64,000 bases of DNA from Oscheius sp. JU75 (taxonomy: Eukaryota > Nematoda > Chromadorea > Rhabditida > Rhabditidae): positions 4,526,001 to 4,590,000 of the forward strand of contig JASJZC010000002.1 in the NCBI GenBank assembly GCA_037178855.1, in the 5' to 3' direction. Both the position numbers and the translations under genes were made by a program. A model generated the notes under the pieces. It was not told where the DNA came from, ran no database searches, and saw only the letters and a list, made by a program, of their open reading frames with translations. The stretch's first letter is position 1. The number at the start of each line of letters is the position of its first letter. Of this stretch, positions 1 through 12,152 are shown in pieces.

Positions 1-957
1 CTTTAAAAGAGAGAAAGTTTTAAGTCTTTCCTTCTTGACGAAGAGCAAGTGGACTGGCGGGTGTCAAGATCAACAGAACTGATTATGGAGAGGAAGTCTA
101 AGTACCTGTCTCCCGTCTCTTTTTTTACTGTGATCAAACCTCTGTCTCCATTAATTTTCTCATGGCGCGTCAGCAGGCAAACGAGAGAGGAAGAGCCCCC
201 ATGTTCCTAAGGGTGGGTGTAAAGCTGTCAAAATATGTTTCCTCCGCCGCAACATGGTCCCGATTTCCCAGGTGCTAATCACAGAAGGCAATCAGTCTTT
301 CAGGTATTTTTTTCTATTGTGACTTCTAGCTAGAATGCACTCTCTGATAAAAGCGGATTCGGGCGGAACACTCAAATTTGCATCTGTGCCCTCCCGGCCT
401 TCCCTATAAGCCACTTTTGCGCAAAAGGAGGCTGCTTCTTCTATCCATAGAACCCTTTATGTTTGGGAGAGATATTTCTGGCCTTTAGATTCGAAGTAGA
501 ACTGATGATAATAAAACTTGTAGTCATGTTCAGATGCTGTCCGACCGTAGACTGTCTCCTTAATCATCCAATTGTTTTTGAATTTTTTGGGGGATTCAAA
601 AGCCTGGTTCTCTGAATTTTTGCGTTGTGCATGTTACTGCTACTAGTTTTTTCGCGGCTACCAATAGATGCTGCCGGAAACAGCTGCTTCATCGAGACTA
701 CAATTGATGACAGCCGGCTGTCAATGAGACCAATTGTACAATTGACCTTTGTTTTTGGTGACAGAGTTAAAAAGTTAATTGAGTCAGACTTAACTACTCC
801 TTTTTATGATACCGTGGATTGATTATGTCTTTGTACTTAACCTCACGTCATGCCTTCTGCTCCGGGTACGACAACTCCTAGGAAGGTGAAGGCTTGAAAA
901 TTGATTGATCCCTCCACAGTGGTTAATTAAACAAACTTTTGACATGACTTTGTATAG
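1..957. other. Non-coding stretch, no gene recognised
   Basis: Only short unrelated open frames occur here. None resembles a known family or shows a convincing exon chain on either strand. It may be 3' flank of a gene outside the window or promoter-distal DNA of the potassium channel locus. Confidence 0.4.
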
Positions 958-1110
958 GAAACAGGCGGCTACGCCTCTTTCCAAATAGCAGAAGTTTCCA
1001 AGCTTTTCCCATCTCTGACTTGTCAACTAAACTCTTGTCATGCCAGGACTTGCAAGCTTTTGCTTCCTGGTCACGAACAGACGGATGGACGGACGCTCTA
1101 GTAGTAGAGT
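958..1110 (+). repeat. Dispersed ~150-bp repeat, copy 1
   Basis: It starts with an imperfect palindrome (GGCGGCTACGCC) and continues through a block with 'tgacttgtcaactaaactct', then a tract ending in repeated CGGA/GGAC motifs. The same order of motifs is seen at 4342-4495 on the same strand, and more divergently at other sites in the window. A non-autonomous (MITE-like) element is the simplest reading; no protein is encoded. Confidence 0.5.
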
Positions 1111-2563
1111 GATAATCGCTTCCTACGTCGTAACTTGCCTAGCACCTCTTCCAGAAACCATTCGTTCCTTCTTGGCTCTCTGTTCATCTGTAGTCTGTCG
1201 TATCTATTCTCGTGTAGTATGCCATCTCTTACGATAGGGACAGTCCTTTGCTAGTCGTCTGAACTGACCATGAGAAGAATCGACGAGTTCACGAACACCA
1301 GAGAAATAACAAAGTAGCTCGAGAGAACATATTCAAAGATCTTGTTGTGGTTTAAAGCCCCGAAGCTCGAATTTCTTCTCAGTTCGCACCTCGGCTCTTT
1401 CTCAAATGTTCTTCCTCGATCTACTGCCGAAAGTAAGTCGCAGAGAAAGGAGTCCAGATAGCCGTAATTGTCAGCAAATTGCCGTCTTTCTCTTCCTCTC
1501 TCTTTGGTCCCGCTTCTACTTCTGGCTCTATTTACCTTTCTGATTGATTCCTCGAAATTCTCCCCCTACGTTTTTAGAACTCTCTCCTGCTGTGCAGGAC
1601 AATTGCCAGAGAGCTCGTTGCAATCTTTCACACGTAATTTCACTCTTTTTGGATGCGAGAGAATTCCGGAGAGATCGGAGAGAACAGTTGAACTAAGATA
1701 TGAGAGAAGATTGACTATCATGATACAGTACAGGAACAGTTGACAGAGGTCATCTTCGATGGAAGATCCCTTTGAAATGTCCTTTCTCTCAATTTTTCGG
1801 CTCATCCGTCTTCTCATCGCCTCGTCTTCTGTGCATCCCCTCCAATTATCCCGACTCAATCACTGTAATCAGTCTCTAGTCCAAGAGAGCCATTATCCCG
1901 TCTAGGGGTGTGGCTGCTTTTCGATGTTTCCTTCTCCAAAGGTGGGAGGGGTTCTTCCTGTCGTTCTACTGGTCTCTCTCCTTCGTTTCAAAAATGAGCA
2001 TAAAGCGAGAAGACCATCCTTCTCTGGGCAGAACTAGGGTGAGTCACTAGAGCCCTTTACAGTTCTTAGTCTCTCTTGTACTGTGTCTGATCCTTTTGCG
2101 ATCAAGGTGCCTAGCACCTCTTCCAGAAACCATCCATGGTTAGGTTTCTACGGGGAATGATTGGCCTGAGATTAGTTCAAAAACATCAGAAGGTTGGCCC
2201 AAATCTTTCACTTTGTCATATTTTGTTGTTCCCAGGGAAGGGCGACACTCTCGTCTCACTAAATCCTGACAAGTGGCCTCTACGTTCCCATCTAACCCTG
2301 AACGAAACAACGAGGAAGAGAGTGAGGGTCGATGACAAAAAAAAACAATCATACGAGAGACGAACCAATTCGGGTCGAGTTCAAATTAGGTGTGTCGGTC
2401 GGGCTGGAGAAACATATAAGTGTGTCCTCACTTCGGAGACCACTTCATTGTTATTCCGATTGCTTCTCTCCTTCCCTCGAGACATGTCCTCCTTTCATTT
2501 TCGGAGCTTATCAACTAATTCTAAGAGAATATTTAATAATCAAAACAGAAATATTTACAAGGA
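1111..2563. other. Upstream region of the potassium channel locus
   Basis: No gene is recognised. A 26-nt direct repeat occurs at 1136-1161 and 2108-2133, the second copy about 430 bp before the channel start codon. The region is pyrimidine-rich (many TCTC tracts) and may hold promoter or 5' leader sequence. Confidence 0.4.
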
Positions 2564-4914
2564 ATGATCGAAGGGGATTTTCAGAGTTGGATGGACACGG
2601 AGCACCGTGTCATTCTCAACGTAGGCGGAATTCGACACGAAACTTACACACATGTGCTCAAGAAGATCCCTGCAACGAGACTTTCCAGGTAATGGTATTG
2701 TATGCAGACCACAAAATTTTTAGATTGACTCCAAACTTGGCTAATTATGACCCAGTCTTAAATGAGTACTTTTTCGATAGACATCCCGGTGTCTTTGCTA
2801 TGATTTTGAATTACTACAGAACAGGTAATTCAAACATTTCCAAATCATTTGCTGTCTTAGGAAAATTACATTACCCTACAAACGTATGCGGCCCGCTTTT
2901 TGAGGAAGAACTCGAGTTTTGGGGACTTGATGCGAATCAAGTTGAGCCATGCTGTTGGATGACATACACACAACATCGGTCTGTCTTTTGTTTCATCTGT
3001 TCGAATATGAAATTTCAGAGACACACAGGATACTTTGGCTGTCATCGAGTCATTGGATCTTGATGGAGACCCTCCGACACAGGAAGAGGTTCGTCTTACC
3101 TGGGCAGTCTGACTTCAGCGGGGGAGGAATAGGTTGCAGAGATTTGGACTCGTTGAACTAGATCCATTCTTATACGACAAAGTTTCAGATAGCGAAAAAG
3201 TTCGGCTGGGAAGACGATTACTACTCCGGAACGCTATCCAAATGGCAGCAGTTGAAACCGAGGATATGGGCTCTCTTTGACGAGCCTTGGAGTTCTCAGT
3301 ATGCTCGAGTGAGTCTGAATAATTAAACTGGTCAAAACGCTTTCACTCCCAAAGCTTCGAGGGCATCAAAAGAATCCAACAGAGATAGTTTGAGCATGTG
3401 CATGTTTAACAGACTTTCGTGTACTCACGCTTACTGTAACTGAGATCATAACACGCTCTCCGCTAACCTCTTTTCATACTACGAAAGGATAAAACTTCAT
3501 TTGCAGATAATTTCGTGCTGTTCCGTCTTTTTCATTCTAGCCTCTACGATCTCCTTCATGCTCAAAACTCATCCCAGCTTTCAAATTCCTCAGATTACAG
3601 GTGGTTCCTCTCTCATAGGGTTCATACTCAATACATTTTAGTGGAGTATGGTATTCGATTGATGCAAGGAGAAGGATTCTCTTCCTTTGCCAAGGCTATT
3701 GGCACTCACAAACCCTACACTGCTCCTCATCCCAATTTCTTTTACGTCGATCTGATCTGCAACATTTGGTTCACTCTGGAGCTGGTCGGTCTCTCTTCTA
3801 CAAGTACTAAACAGAATCTTCAGCTGATAAGAACCATGTTCTGTCCATCCATCCACCGCTTCCTCCGATCTCCTTTGACTCTGATAGACGTCATCTCGAC
3901 CTCTGCTTTCTACTTCGAGTGGCTGCTCCATGCCATTCTTATACAGACAGGTTGGTTTCTCTTGCAACTTTTCACAATAGCAATATCAGGATCTCTAGTC
4001 ACGATCGACTTCCTCTCAATGATTTGTGTCTTGAGGCTCTTCAAACTGACTCAACACTTTTCCGGACTGAAGATTCTCATCCAAACTTTCAAGGTAATAC
4101 TGAAAACTCTCAAATATTACTCTTTCCTCAGGCCTCTGCAGAAGAGTTGGCTCTTCTTGTCTTCTTCGTTCTTCTAGCTATCGTCATCTTTGCTGCTCTG
4201 GTGTACTATGCCGAGAGGAGTCAACCGAACCCAGAGAATCAGTTCACGAGCATTCCTGCTGGTCTTTGGTGGTCAGTTTAGACTTTCTACCAGCAGTCTA
4301 CAAAGGCTTTGCCGTCCCTTAGTCTTGACTAGGCATTGATCACAGGCGGCTGCGCCGCTTCTCCAATTCCAAAGTTCTCAAGTCCCGCCTAACGCTGACT
4401 TGCCGACTAAACTCTTGATACAATAACTTGCCAGCTTTTTGCTCGTGGTGACGCACGGACAAACAGACGCCATTGCGCTTTTCTAGAAAGAGATAAGCCA
4501 TTTAGTAATCTTCAGGAGTCTGATCACCATCTCGACCGTGGGCTTTGGAGATATGGTTCCGAAAACGTACCTGGGAATGGTTGTCGGGTCTCTCTGTGCT
4601 CTCATGGGTGTCTTGGTACGACTTTATCCTTCAAATCTAAAAGTCTCATTCAGACCATTGCTCTCCCAGTTCCCGTCATCGTGTCCAATTTCTCCAACCT
4701 TTATTCTCATTCCCAAGCAAGAGCGAAGTTGCCTAAGAAGAGAAGACGTGTCTTACAAGCACATGAGGTCAAGCCGACGATGTTGGGAGTGAACAAAGCT
4801 CATCCGAAGCATCGGAAGAAGAGCAGCACAGCCAACGTGGTTGCCCAGATGAACAACAGTCGTGCCCATAATGGCGGTCCTCCTCAGGAACATTCGCGAA
4901 AACTTATCCCCTAG
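2564..4914 (+). CDS. Shaw/Kv3-type voltage-gated potassium channel (core A isoform)
   Basis: Twelve exons read in one frame to about 500 residues. Exons 1-5 (2564-2688, 2724-2824, 2861-2978, 3019-3088, 3189-3308; 178 codons) encode the cytoplasmic T1 tetramerisation domain, with [27 protein letters not shown] and the Zn-site segment [13 protein letters not shown] typical of Shaw channels. Exons 6-12 (3507-3600, 3642-3784, 3824-3950, 3990-4093, 4132-4271, 4516-4615, 4654-4914) encode S1-S6. They include S4 ([15 protein letters not shown]), the selectivity filter TVGFGD and the S6 segment [10 protein letters not shown], then a basic stretch and a short tail. The filter has Phe where Kv channels usually have Tyr. 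It would make a tetrameric delayed-rectifier-like channel in excitable cell membranes. The closest named C. elegans relative is egl-36 (family-level assignment). A dispersed repeat lies in intron 10. A poly(A) signal follows at about 5045. Confidence 0.85.
4342..4495 (+). repeat. Dispersed ~150-bp repeat, copy 2 (in channel intron)
   Basis: It begins with a near-palindrome (AGGCGGCTGCGCCGCTT), then tgacttgccgactaaactct, an 'acttgccagcttttt' tract and a final CGGACAAACAGACG motif. It aligns by eye along its length with 958-1110. It lies wholly inside the intron between the pore-helix exons of channel core A and does not disturb splicing. Confidence 0.55.
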
Positions 4915-5228
4915 ACAACTTTTGGTCTTTCTATGAAGCGGGTCCAGTCCAATGCTTTCCTTTTTCGGGTTTCAACGATCTCCCACCTTTTTCTATGAGC
5001 TACGATTGTCAGTACAGGTCTCTCATAGCGCTTTGTGTGATCCAATAAAACGAATTTGTGCCCTGACCGTTTTCAGAAAACAGAATGTCCTCGTCGTAGT
5101 GTGGTGAGTTGAGCATGTGCTTGAACCACTAACAACAATCGTAATACTATGGAAGGTTATATCTATTCGATTCAAATACCATGGAGCAAAGGGGAAATTT
5201 TTCCTCTTAGATGCGTCCTTATTTTCAG

Positions 5229-6391
5229 ATAATCTCGTTGATCAACATCTTCTTTGTCATCGTCTCCATTGTCTGTTTTTGTCTGAAGACTCATCCTTCT
5301 CTTCGGATACCCGACATACAAATTGGAACCGTCAACTCGACTGTTTTCTACGTTAGCAAGGACGCAACCAGGTAACTTTCCATCAAAGTATTCGAAATCT
5401 CTTTCCAGGCCGCATCCGTCCTTTTTCTATGTTGAACTGATTTCGAACGTTTGGTTTACGGGCGAGTTCGCTCTGCGAATGTTCTTCTGTCCGAGCATCC
5501 TGTTCTTTTTGAAGATGCCAGTCAATATAATTGACTTTATCGCCACGATCAGCTTCTATATTGACTGGGGGCTCGACTCGGCCTTCTCTGGGTCTAACAG
5601 GTTTTGTTCCCTTTGACTCTGAACAATGTATTCCAGGGACTCCGTCGAATTCTTCTCCATTATCAGGATTCTGAGGCTGTTCAAGTTGACTCAACATTCT
5701 ACCGGACTGAAGATCTTGATACAGACCTTCAAGGCTTCTGCACAGGTTTCAGTCTGTTCTTCAGACTCTGACAAATGCTCTTTAGGAACTCTTCCTTCTG
5801 GTCTTCTTCGTTCTGTTGGGAATTGTCATATTCGCCGCGCTGGTCTACTATGCCGAAAGGGTAGAGGACAATCCTGACAATCATTTCGATTCGATCCCAG
5901 TCGGTCTCTGGTGGGCTGTCATCACGATCTGTACAATAGGTAATGTTCTCTAGATTGCAGAATATAGAAGTATTAAGGGTTCGGAGACCTGGTTCCGAAA
6001 ACATATTTGGGAAGGATCGTCGGATCCGTCTGTGCTCTTATGGGAGTACTGACCATCGCTCTTCCCGTTCCTGTCATTGTATCGAATTTTGCTATGTTTT
6101 ACAGCCATGCCCAAGCGAGGTGAATGATTTTATTAACATAAATACTTAACTGTTTTCAGATCAAAGCTTCCCAAGAAGCGGAGAAGAGTCCTTCAACCCC
6201 ATGAGATCAAGCCAGTTGTTGGCAGATCGACTACTGCTACCCTTCTGAGTTCAATTGGACCGAAAAGGACGGGAATGGCTGACGGAATTGGGGCTGCTTT
6301 TGCAGCAGCACCTCTTCTGGTCTGTCCAGATGAACATGTTACCGGAAAGAAAAGTCCCATTTTGTCGAGGAAGTCGAACAAGATGCTTTGA
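5229..6391 (+). CDS. Second Shaw-type channel core (core B), no T1 domain of its own
   Basis: Six exons (5229-5371, 5409-5600, 5637-5745, 5786-5939, 5978-6119, 6160-6391; 323 residues) encode S1-S6 and tail of a Shaw-type potassium channel, paralogous to core A. Visible parts are S1 ([14 protein letters not shown]), S2 ([12 protein letters not shown]), S4 ([18 protein letters not shown]), filter CTIGFGD, S6 [20 protein letters not shown] and the shared basic [11 protein letters not shown] motif. It starts directly after a splice acceptor, in phase 0, without a start codon or T1 domain in the 300 bp between the cores. Core A starts the same way and also in phase 0. The simplest model is that T1 exons 1-5 splice to either core, giving isoforms of 500 and 501 residues. 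Loss of a private T1 exon is the alternative. Confidence 0.75.
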
Positions 6392-8933
6392 CAAGGTCGT
6401 CTCTCATTATCAGATCTCATATCATGCTTTGTGAACAGTAAACCAGTTTTATCAGACTTTTAATAGAGACGGTCGGTACATAATGAGCATAGAGTAATTT
6501 TTTCCAGACAAACCCTGTGGAGATAGCTGGCTAACAACTGGTCAAGTATTAAAACTACGGAGACAGGTGTTTCGGATCACGAGGTCCTCACAACTTTGCA
6601 ACCGATAAAAGGGAACATCTGGTACCGGAGTGCACTTTTCTGCCAAGGAACGTGTAATCTAATTGGCCACCGGGCCGCCAGAGTCGAGTGTAAAGCGTGG
6701 CTGTCTCGAAAACGGCGGACAGAATTCATTCGACGGAAGGAGAGAGAGAGAAAGAGTCCGTGGCTCCCCGGCCTTTTGACTAATCCCACGAGGGATTCGA
6801 TTCTCGCGCGGCAAGACACTACTCTTCTCTCCTCCCGGAATCGAGTCTTTCCTAATTCTCTTTTCTACGACCTTTCCGACACACACACACTATACAAACG
6901 GAACTCGAAGGTTCAGTTTTTGCCAGCTCGTATCAGTTACACGAGGTGGGCCGGAGGTCGAAGAAGTTCTTTCCCTAGCCTCTCTCAGTGCTTCTTTTCC
7001 GGAGCCGGAGATCGTTTGACTCCTTTTGTGTCATAATCTGATTGTCTGATTGACGTCTCCCTCGTACATTTGACCATCCGACTGCTGTTCTGTTTCACCA
7101 TTGTTGCTCTTCGCTAAACCGGCATACCATTTCACATCCCTCAAATCAAAACTTTCCTTTCTCAATGATCACTTCCTTCACGAAACACAGCTTGTACATT
7201 CTCTTGACTTGCTAATAACAAACTTTAACTACAAACTTGCAAGCTTTTCAGTGTCCAATTAATAAGTTTCTTCTAAGCTAGGACTATTAAAATGTTATCT
7301 TTAGTTTCTTCTGGCTGAGTTTCTCTCAAATGGAACAAGAAGAGCCACCGCCCTTCCTAAATTTTGATCCCGCCCCGTTCCAATTTCCCCCTCTTCCACA
7401 CTTTGTAAGGACCATCTTCTCGCATGTCCTCTGTCTCTGCACAAGGGTCCATGGCCTAATTGTTCCGGTTAATTCGGGGCTCTAGTCTCTCCATCGATTC
7501 CGTGAGTGCTTTGGAGTGGAGGTGCTGCGTGTGCTTCAGTGTAATCGGCGAGTCATTGATCCATCTCACAGTTTTTAGAGTTCAAACGAGTAAAGAACAC
7601 TGTATTGAACTAGTTCAGTTCGTAAGAGATAGGAATTCAGAACCCGTACCTTTTCGGGAGGATGTTGACCCTTCCTTCTGAATAATTCAGCCGCGAGTCT
7701 TTTCTCTTGGACACTACGAGCAGACAGAGAGCCAGAAAAAGAATTGATCTGTCTTAAAACATTTCGTTGTAGGGCTGAGCCTGTCATGTCCATCAACTTT
7801 TCGGGCCCTTCACATCCCCCGGGGCCGTTGGCTCTGATTCAAAACTTGCGACTGATTCGATTCCATTCCATCTCTTTTCACTACGAACAAAGTACATTAA
7901 GGCGGAGTCCTTTCTCAAGTTTCGGAGCAAGTAGCACCTTCTCCTATTTCTCTCTCCATCTTATCCACACTTTGCACAATTAATCGGGCTGTCAGACTGT
8001 GTAAAGAGCTATGAGTGGCTCATCCGTAAAGTTATGCCAACATGTAAACTTGACAGAATAACTCTTTGTGTGTTTGCTCTTGGAAGAGACACTTTTTTGG
8101 TATGGACCAAAATAATATCCAATTCAAAATGTTCTTCTGAAAACTGATATCATATGTCAAATCCAGAGACCCATTTTCAAAGCAATATCTCCAAAATTAT
8201 CTACTATGTCATTCTAACTCTTTCTCCTAGCCTAAAGATTCCTTTCCAAAAACTCCTCCCCTCCTAGTTATTCCAGCGTCAACTTCATCCCCATTTAATG
8301 ATCTCGATTGACGACTTCCCGAATGCCAACAATTCCACGTGTTGCATCAGAGGCAACTGTCTCAGTCTCTGCGCTGTCTCTTTCTATCCGTATCAAACAC
8401 ATTTATCACCTGTGACCGGCTGAGGTGTGAGCTCAAGTGATTAACGATGTTGTCCTGAGACTCTCACGCCTCCTGTTCCTCTATCTCTCCCTCTGCTCTT
8501 TTTGTTCCGATTTGTAGTGTGATTAGGAAGAATAAAAAGAACTTCTTGGCCAGTTGGCCCGGCTCTGATCAGCACACGGCGCATTATGATGGATGGATGG
8601 GTTGGAGAGGTGCGAACCGAAAGATAGCTTAAGCCGTTCCGTGATGGATACGGCCTTAGCGGAGACTGAGTCTTCGTCGATAGCGCGCTCTCCTCTCTGA
8701 TTGTTCGGTTACCCTGCGGGCCCTCTTTGCGCAGAGACCTCTTTTGTTCGAAAGCCTTTTTTCGCTCTTCTCTAAAGAGTTTTTTAAGGCGATGTGGTGA
8801 GACTGCCCTCGCGAAGGATCTCGACTCCTACGCAGAGATATAAACGCAAGTTTTATTCCTAAAAGTTAGTATGAATATCTTTAGGTCAATGGGTGTGTTT
8901 TGGATGCGCAATCGAGCAGAAAAAAGGAGATCC
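6392..8933. other. 2.5-kb intergenic region
   Basis: No gene is recognised between the channel locus and rapsyn. An open frame at 6596-7036 has no family resemblance and an antisense open frame of similar length. The last kilobase may contain the rapsyn promoter. No RNA gene or repeat with clear ends was seen. Confidence 0.4.
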
Positions 8934-11300
8934 ATGGGACAACGCGCCGCCAAACAGAACATGCATGTGAGTCATGGGGGAATCTTTTGAGATATATTTT
9001 GACTAGGTTTTCACAATGTACCAGATAATGAGGCAATATTCTTTAACGTTAATAAAGCTTACGACTGGGTTATCAATCGATTGGAAGTTGTCAAAGTTTT
9101 TCCCACAAAACTTCGATTCTCATTCTTAGATCGAGTAGCTCTACCAGCAGTCCACCTTTTGAGCTACTCGATCTCGTTATTGGGTCGTTTACTCAAACGA
9201 TTGAAGTGTCTGAAAATCATGATCAGATAAAGTACTTAAACCTTCTCAACATTAAATTTAGGCGGGCGTTCGATTGTACCATCAGCGTCACCACGCACAC
9301 GCAATCCAGAAATGGAGGACTGCTATCGGCAAACTCAGGTTTCCTTGTCTATTTTCTGTCTCATAATCATGGTTTCCAGTGATCCAGAGGACAGATTCAT
9401 AACTCTGGGCTACCTTGCTCAAGCCTTTTGTGATGCCGGTGACTACGACGCAATGCTGCACTATTCTCAGCTACAAATGGAGCTGGCGAATGAACGTCAC
9501 GACGAGTACATGAAGTCGGAAGCTTTTTTGAATCTCGCCAAAACTTATGAGAGACTGGCCGACTTCAGCAAAGCTCATACGTACGGGAAGGCGAGTCTCT
9601 CCCATCCGAGCATGGATCCCCGAACGCCCGGTTATGCCCACTTGGGTCAGTTCTAATTGGCTATAACTTCATCTTCCAATTTTCAGCCATTGCTCTAGCT
9701 CATCTTGGCATGTCCCAATTTCAGTCGTCCTTGGAAGCTTTCGAGCAGTCGATGAATGTGGCTAATGAGACTGGGGACAAGCTGCTCGAACTGCAGATCT
9801 GTGTCGGACTCGGCAGTCTCTTCACCTTGTTGAGGTTGGTATATAGCAGTGAAGAAAAAAAAATTATAATGTTAGGGATCTGAACAAGGCCTTGATATTC
9901 CTGAGGAATGCTATGGCTATAGTGCAAGACGTTCATGTGGACGACGTTCATGCCAAATACCGTTGCATGATTCTCTATCATCTGTCAGTGGCATTGAGGA
10001 TGAAGGGGTCGCTGGTTGAGGCGAGGGAAGCCTGTGATGTAAGTCTGGTTCTACTAGTTTCTCATGGTGTTTTAGGAAGCAACTCAACTAGCCACAGAGA
10101 TAGGAAACAAGGCTCTGACAGCGAGATGTATGTGTAGTATAGCAGACATCTACAGGGAATTAGGAGAGTCACAGGCCAGAGAAACCTTGACGGTTTGTTT
10201 TGATCTCTTTCTCTCAGACCAACCATGTTCAGAAGTCATGGGCCAGATACGAAGAAGCCTTCCGCATAATGAGGAATTCTAACGACAGGATGGGCGAGGT
10301 TTTGGTTCTGGCCAGCATGGCCAAAAGCGCCTCGGAGAGTCGGAGTCATTACACGGGACAGTGTGAATGTCAGGCCATTCAGCTCAACAAGAAGTGCCTT
10401 GAAATTGCCAAGGCTATCGGTTGTAAAGTGAGTTTCTTCTCAATCGTTTTAATTGAAAGTTTAGCACGTCATGTTAAAATGTCATACTCGCCTAGCAGAT
10501 CTCTACTCTCAATTAAACGACGAGGACAGTGAAGAGGCTGCGAGACGAGCGGCTAGTCAATTGACTCAGGAGATGGAGCTATTTTGCAACTTTTGTGGAC
10601 AACGGTACTGTTTCCTTGGTTCTCTTGACAATGAAATACAGGTTCGGTCTGAAAGACGAGTCTCTACAAGCCTTGAGATGTTCGCACATCTTTCACGAGC
10701 GCTGTCTTCACACTTTCCTCTTGGAGAGAGAAGACCAAACTTGTCCAAAATGTCGATGTCGGGCAGTTCTGTCGGATAACCTATCTATGAGGACACCGAG
10801 TATCTGCTCGGCCATGGATCTACAGACTCCGTCCAGTAAACTCATTTGAATTCTTGTTTAAAACAAAGTTTAGCCTCTGCAGCACCGCCGATCATCTCAA
10901 ATGGTCCTCTTGGTCCAGTCGGACCATATGGAGGAGTTAGGACACCTTTAGTGGAAATTGCAGAGGACAAGTTTGCCACGTTGGGACGGAAGAAACCAGT
11001 CAGGTAACTCTTTTCTTGATGCCATTAGAGAATATTTCAGAGAGACACAGGTGGAGATAGAGAGAATGACCAAGACTCTGGAAAGGATGGAGAGTCAAGA
11101 AGGTCAGACAGTGAGGAAGAAACCACCTCCACCACCGAGAAAACCTTGCTGCTCCAAGGTATAGACATTTCTCTACCTTAACAAAAGAAGTTCAGAACAG
11201 TCTGCCGCAGTCGTCGGTAGTTGGAATGCCTCCGCCGATGGCTCTTTCTGAGAACGGGCCTCTGGTCTTCACCAGAGCTCCAACAATAACCGACGTCTAG
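8934..11300 (+). CDS. Rapsyn homologue (acetylcholine-receptor clustering scaffold) with C-terminal extension
   Basis: Twelve exons (8934-8966, 9262-9338, 9380-9645, 9687-9834, 9876-10038, 10076-10192, 10233-10427, 10465-10604, 10642-10835, 10874-11003, 11041-11158, 11196-11300) give about 561 residues in one frame. The start MGQR fits the N-myristoylation signal of rapsyn (MGQD in vertebrates). Tetratricopeptide repeats follow through about residue 380, e.g. [20 protein letters not shown] and [26 protein letters not shown]2 domain follows with [18 protein letters not shown] and CPKC. Rapsyn anchors nicotinic receptors at synapses on the inner membrane face. Vertebrate rapsyn ends soon after the RING (about 412 residues); here a further 120 or so residues carry a [10 protein letters not shown] proline run and end in ITDV, a class I PDZ-ligand pattern. 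Exon 7 has two possible in-frame acceptors 15 nt apart (10217 or 10232). A poly(A) signal lies near 11433. Confidence 0.85.
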
Positions 11301-12152
11301 TCTTTCCCGCCAATGTGATATCATCCCAGAGTTACGAACTGCTTCACTTCCGAGAGCTGCCCCCAATGACAACCAGTATCCGATCTCTTTAACAGACTTT
11401 GTTTCTTAGGGTTTATTAGAGCTACCAGAGGAAAATAAAAATATTGTTTGGATCCCTTCGGTAGTATGTACGGATCTCGCTCTTTGTCTCGACCAGATAT
11501 TGATATGTGGGTCAAGAGCGCGCAACCGAATTGGGTAACGGGTACAGGCCGCGCTCTCGGACACTTTCGCCCAGCCTTATCATCAGTTCTTCTGGGGCTT
11601 CACGGGTTGCAACTACTTGCTCGATATTGATTGACTCGATTGGAAGTTTCCCTTTCGAGCGCCGGCCACAGGCTCCGCCTACAGTAATCCGTCGCGACGC
11701 AGAGAGTCATGGCTTTACGTTTTCTTTCAGCCCACCATATTACCGTAATATGAACAGCCACTCTTGAAACTCTTTCGGGTCAGTATCTTGTGATTTCAAA
11801 TGCAAACGCTCTGTTACAAGTATGTCTGAATGATAGACTTCATTCTAGATAACTTCACCTAATCGCTCTTCCAAACAGTGAACAACAGTGATTATTTTCT
11901 TCTTATGTTATTTTTTACCCATCACTAGTTCAATTTTGACAGTCAGAAAATAGACTACAGGAGCTTTAAAAATGTACTCTCCTGTTCTACAAACTCTAGT
12001 TTCCCCTTTCTGGAGTTACACTTGAAAAAAATGAAGAGAACTCTTAAACTCTTTTGATTGTTATTGTAATAGAAGTGTTCAGATTTTTGTACTCTTCTTT
12101 TTGCTTTGTCTTTCAATTTTTAAATTCCAAAGTTCCAGAAAACTCCTCTTCA
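11301..12152. other. Intergenic region between rapsyn and collagen 1
   Basis: It contains the rapsyn 3' end (AATAAA near 11433) and presumably the promoter of the following collagen gene. No other coding or RNA feature was recognised. Confidence 0.4.

Noticed and set aside
2332-3063. A single 243-codon open reading frame as an intact gene
   Set aside because: It merely reads through channel exons 2 and 3 and their short introns; the T1-domain exon chain explains the coding signal.
6596-7036. 146-codon open frame on the + strand
   Set aside because: No family resemblance, low-complexity basic composition and an equally open antisense frame.
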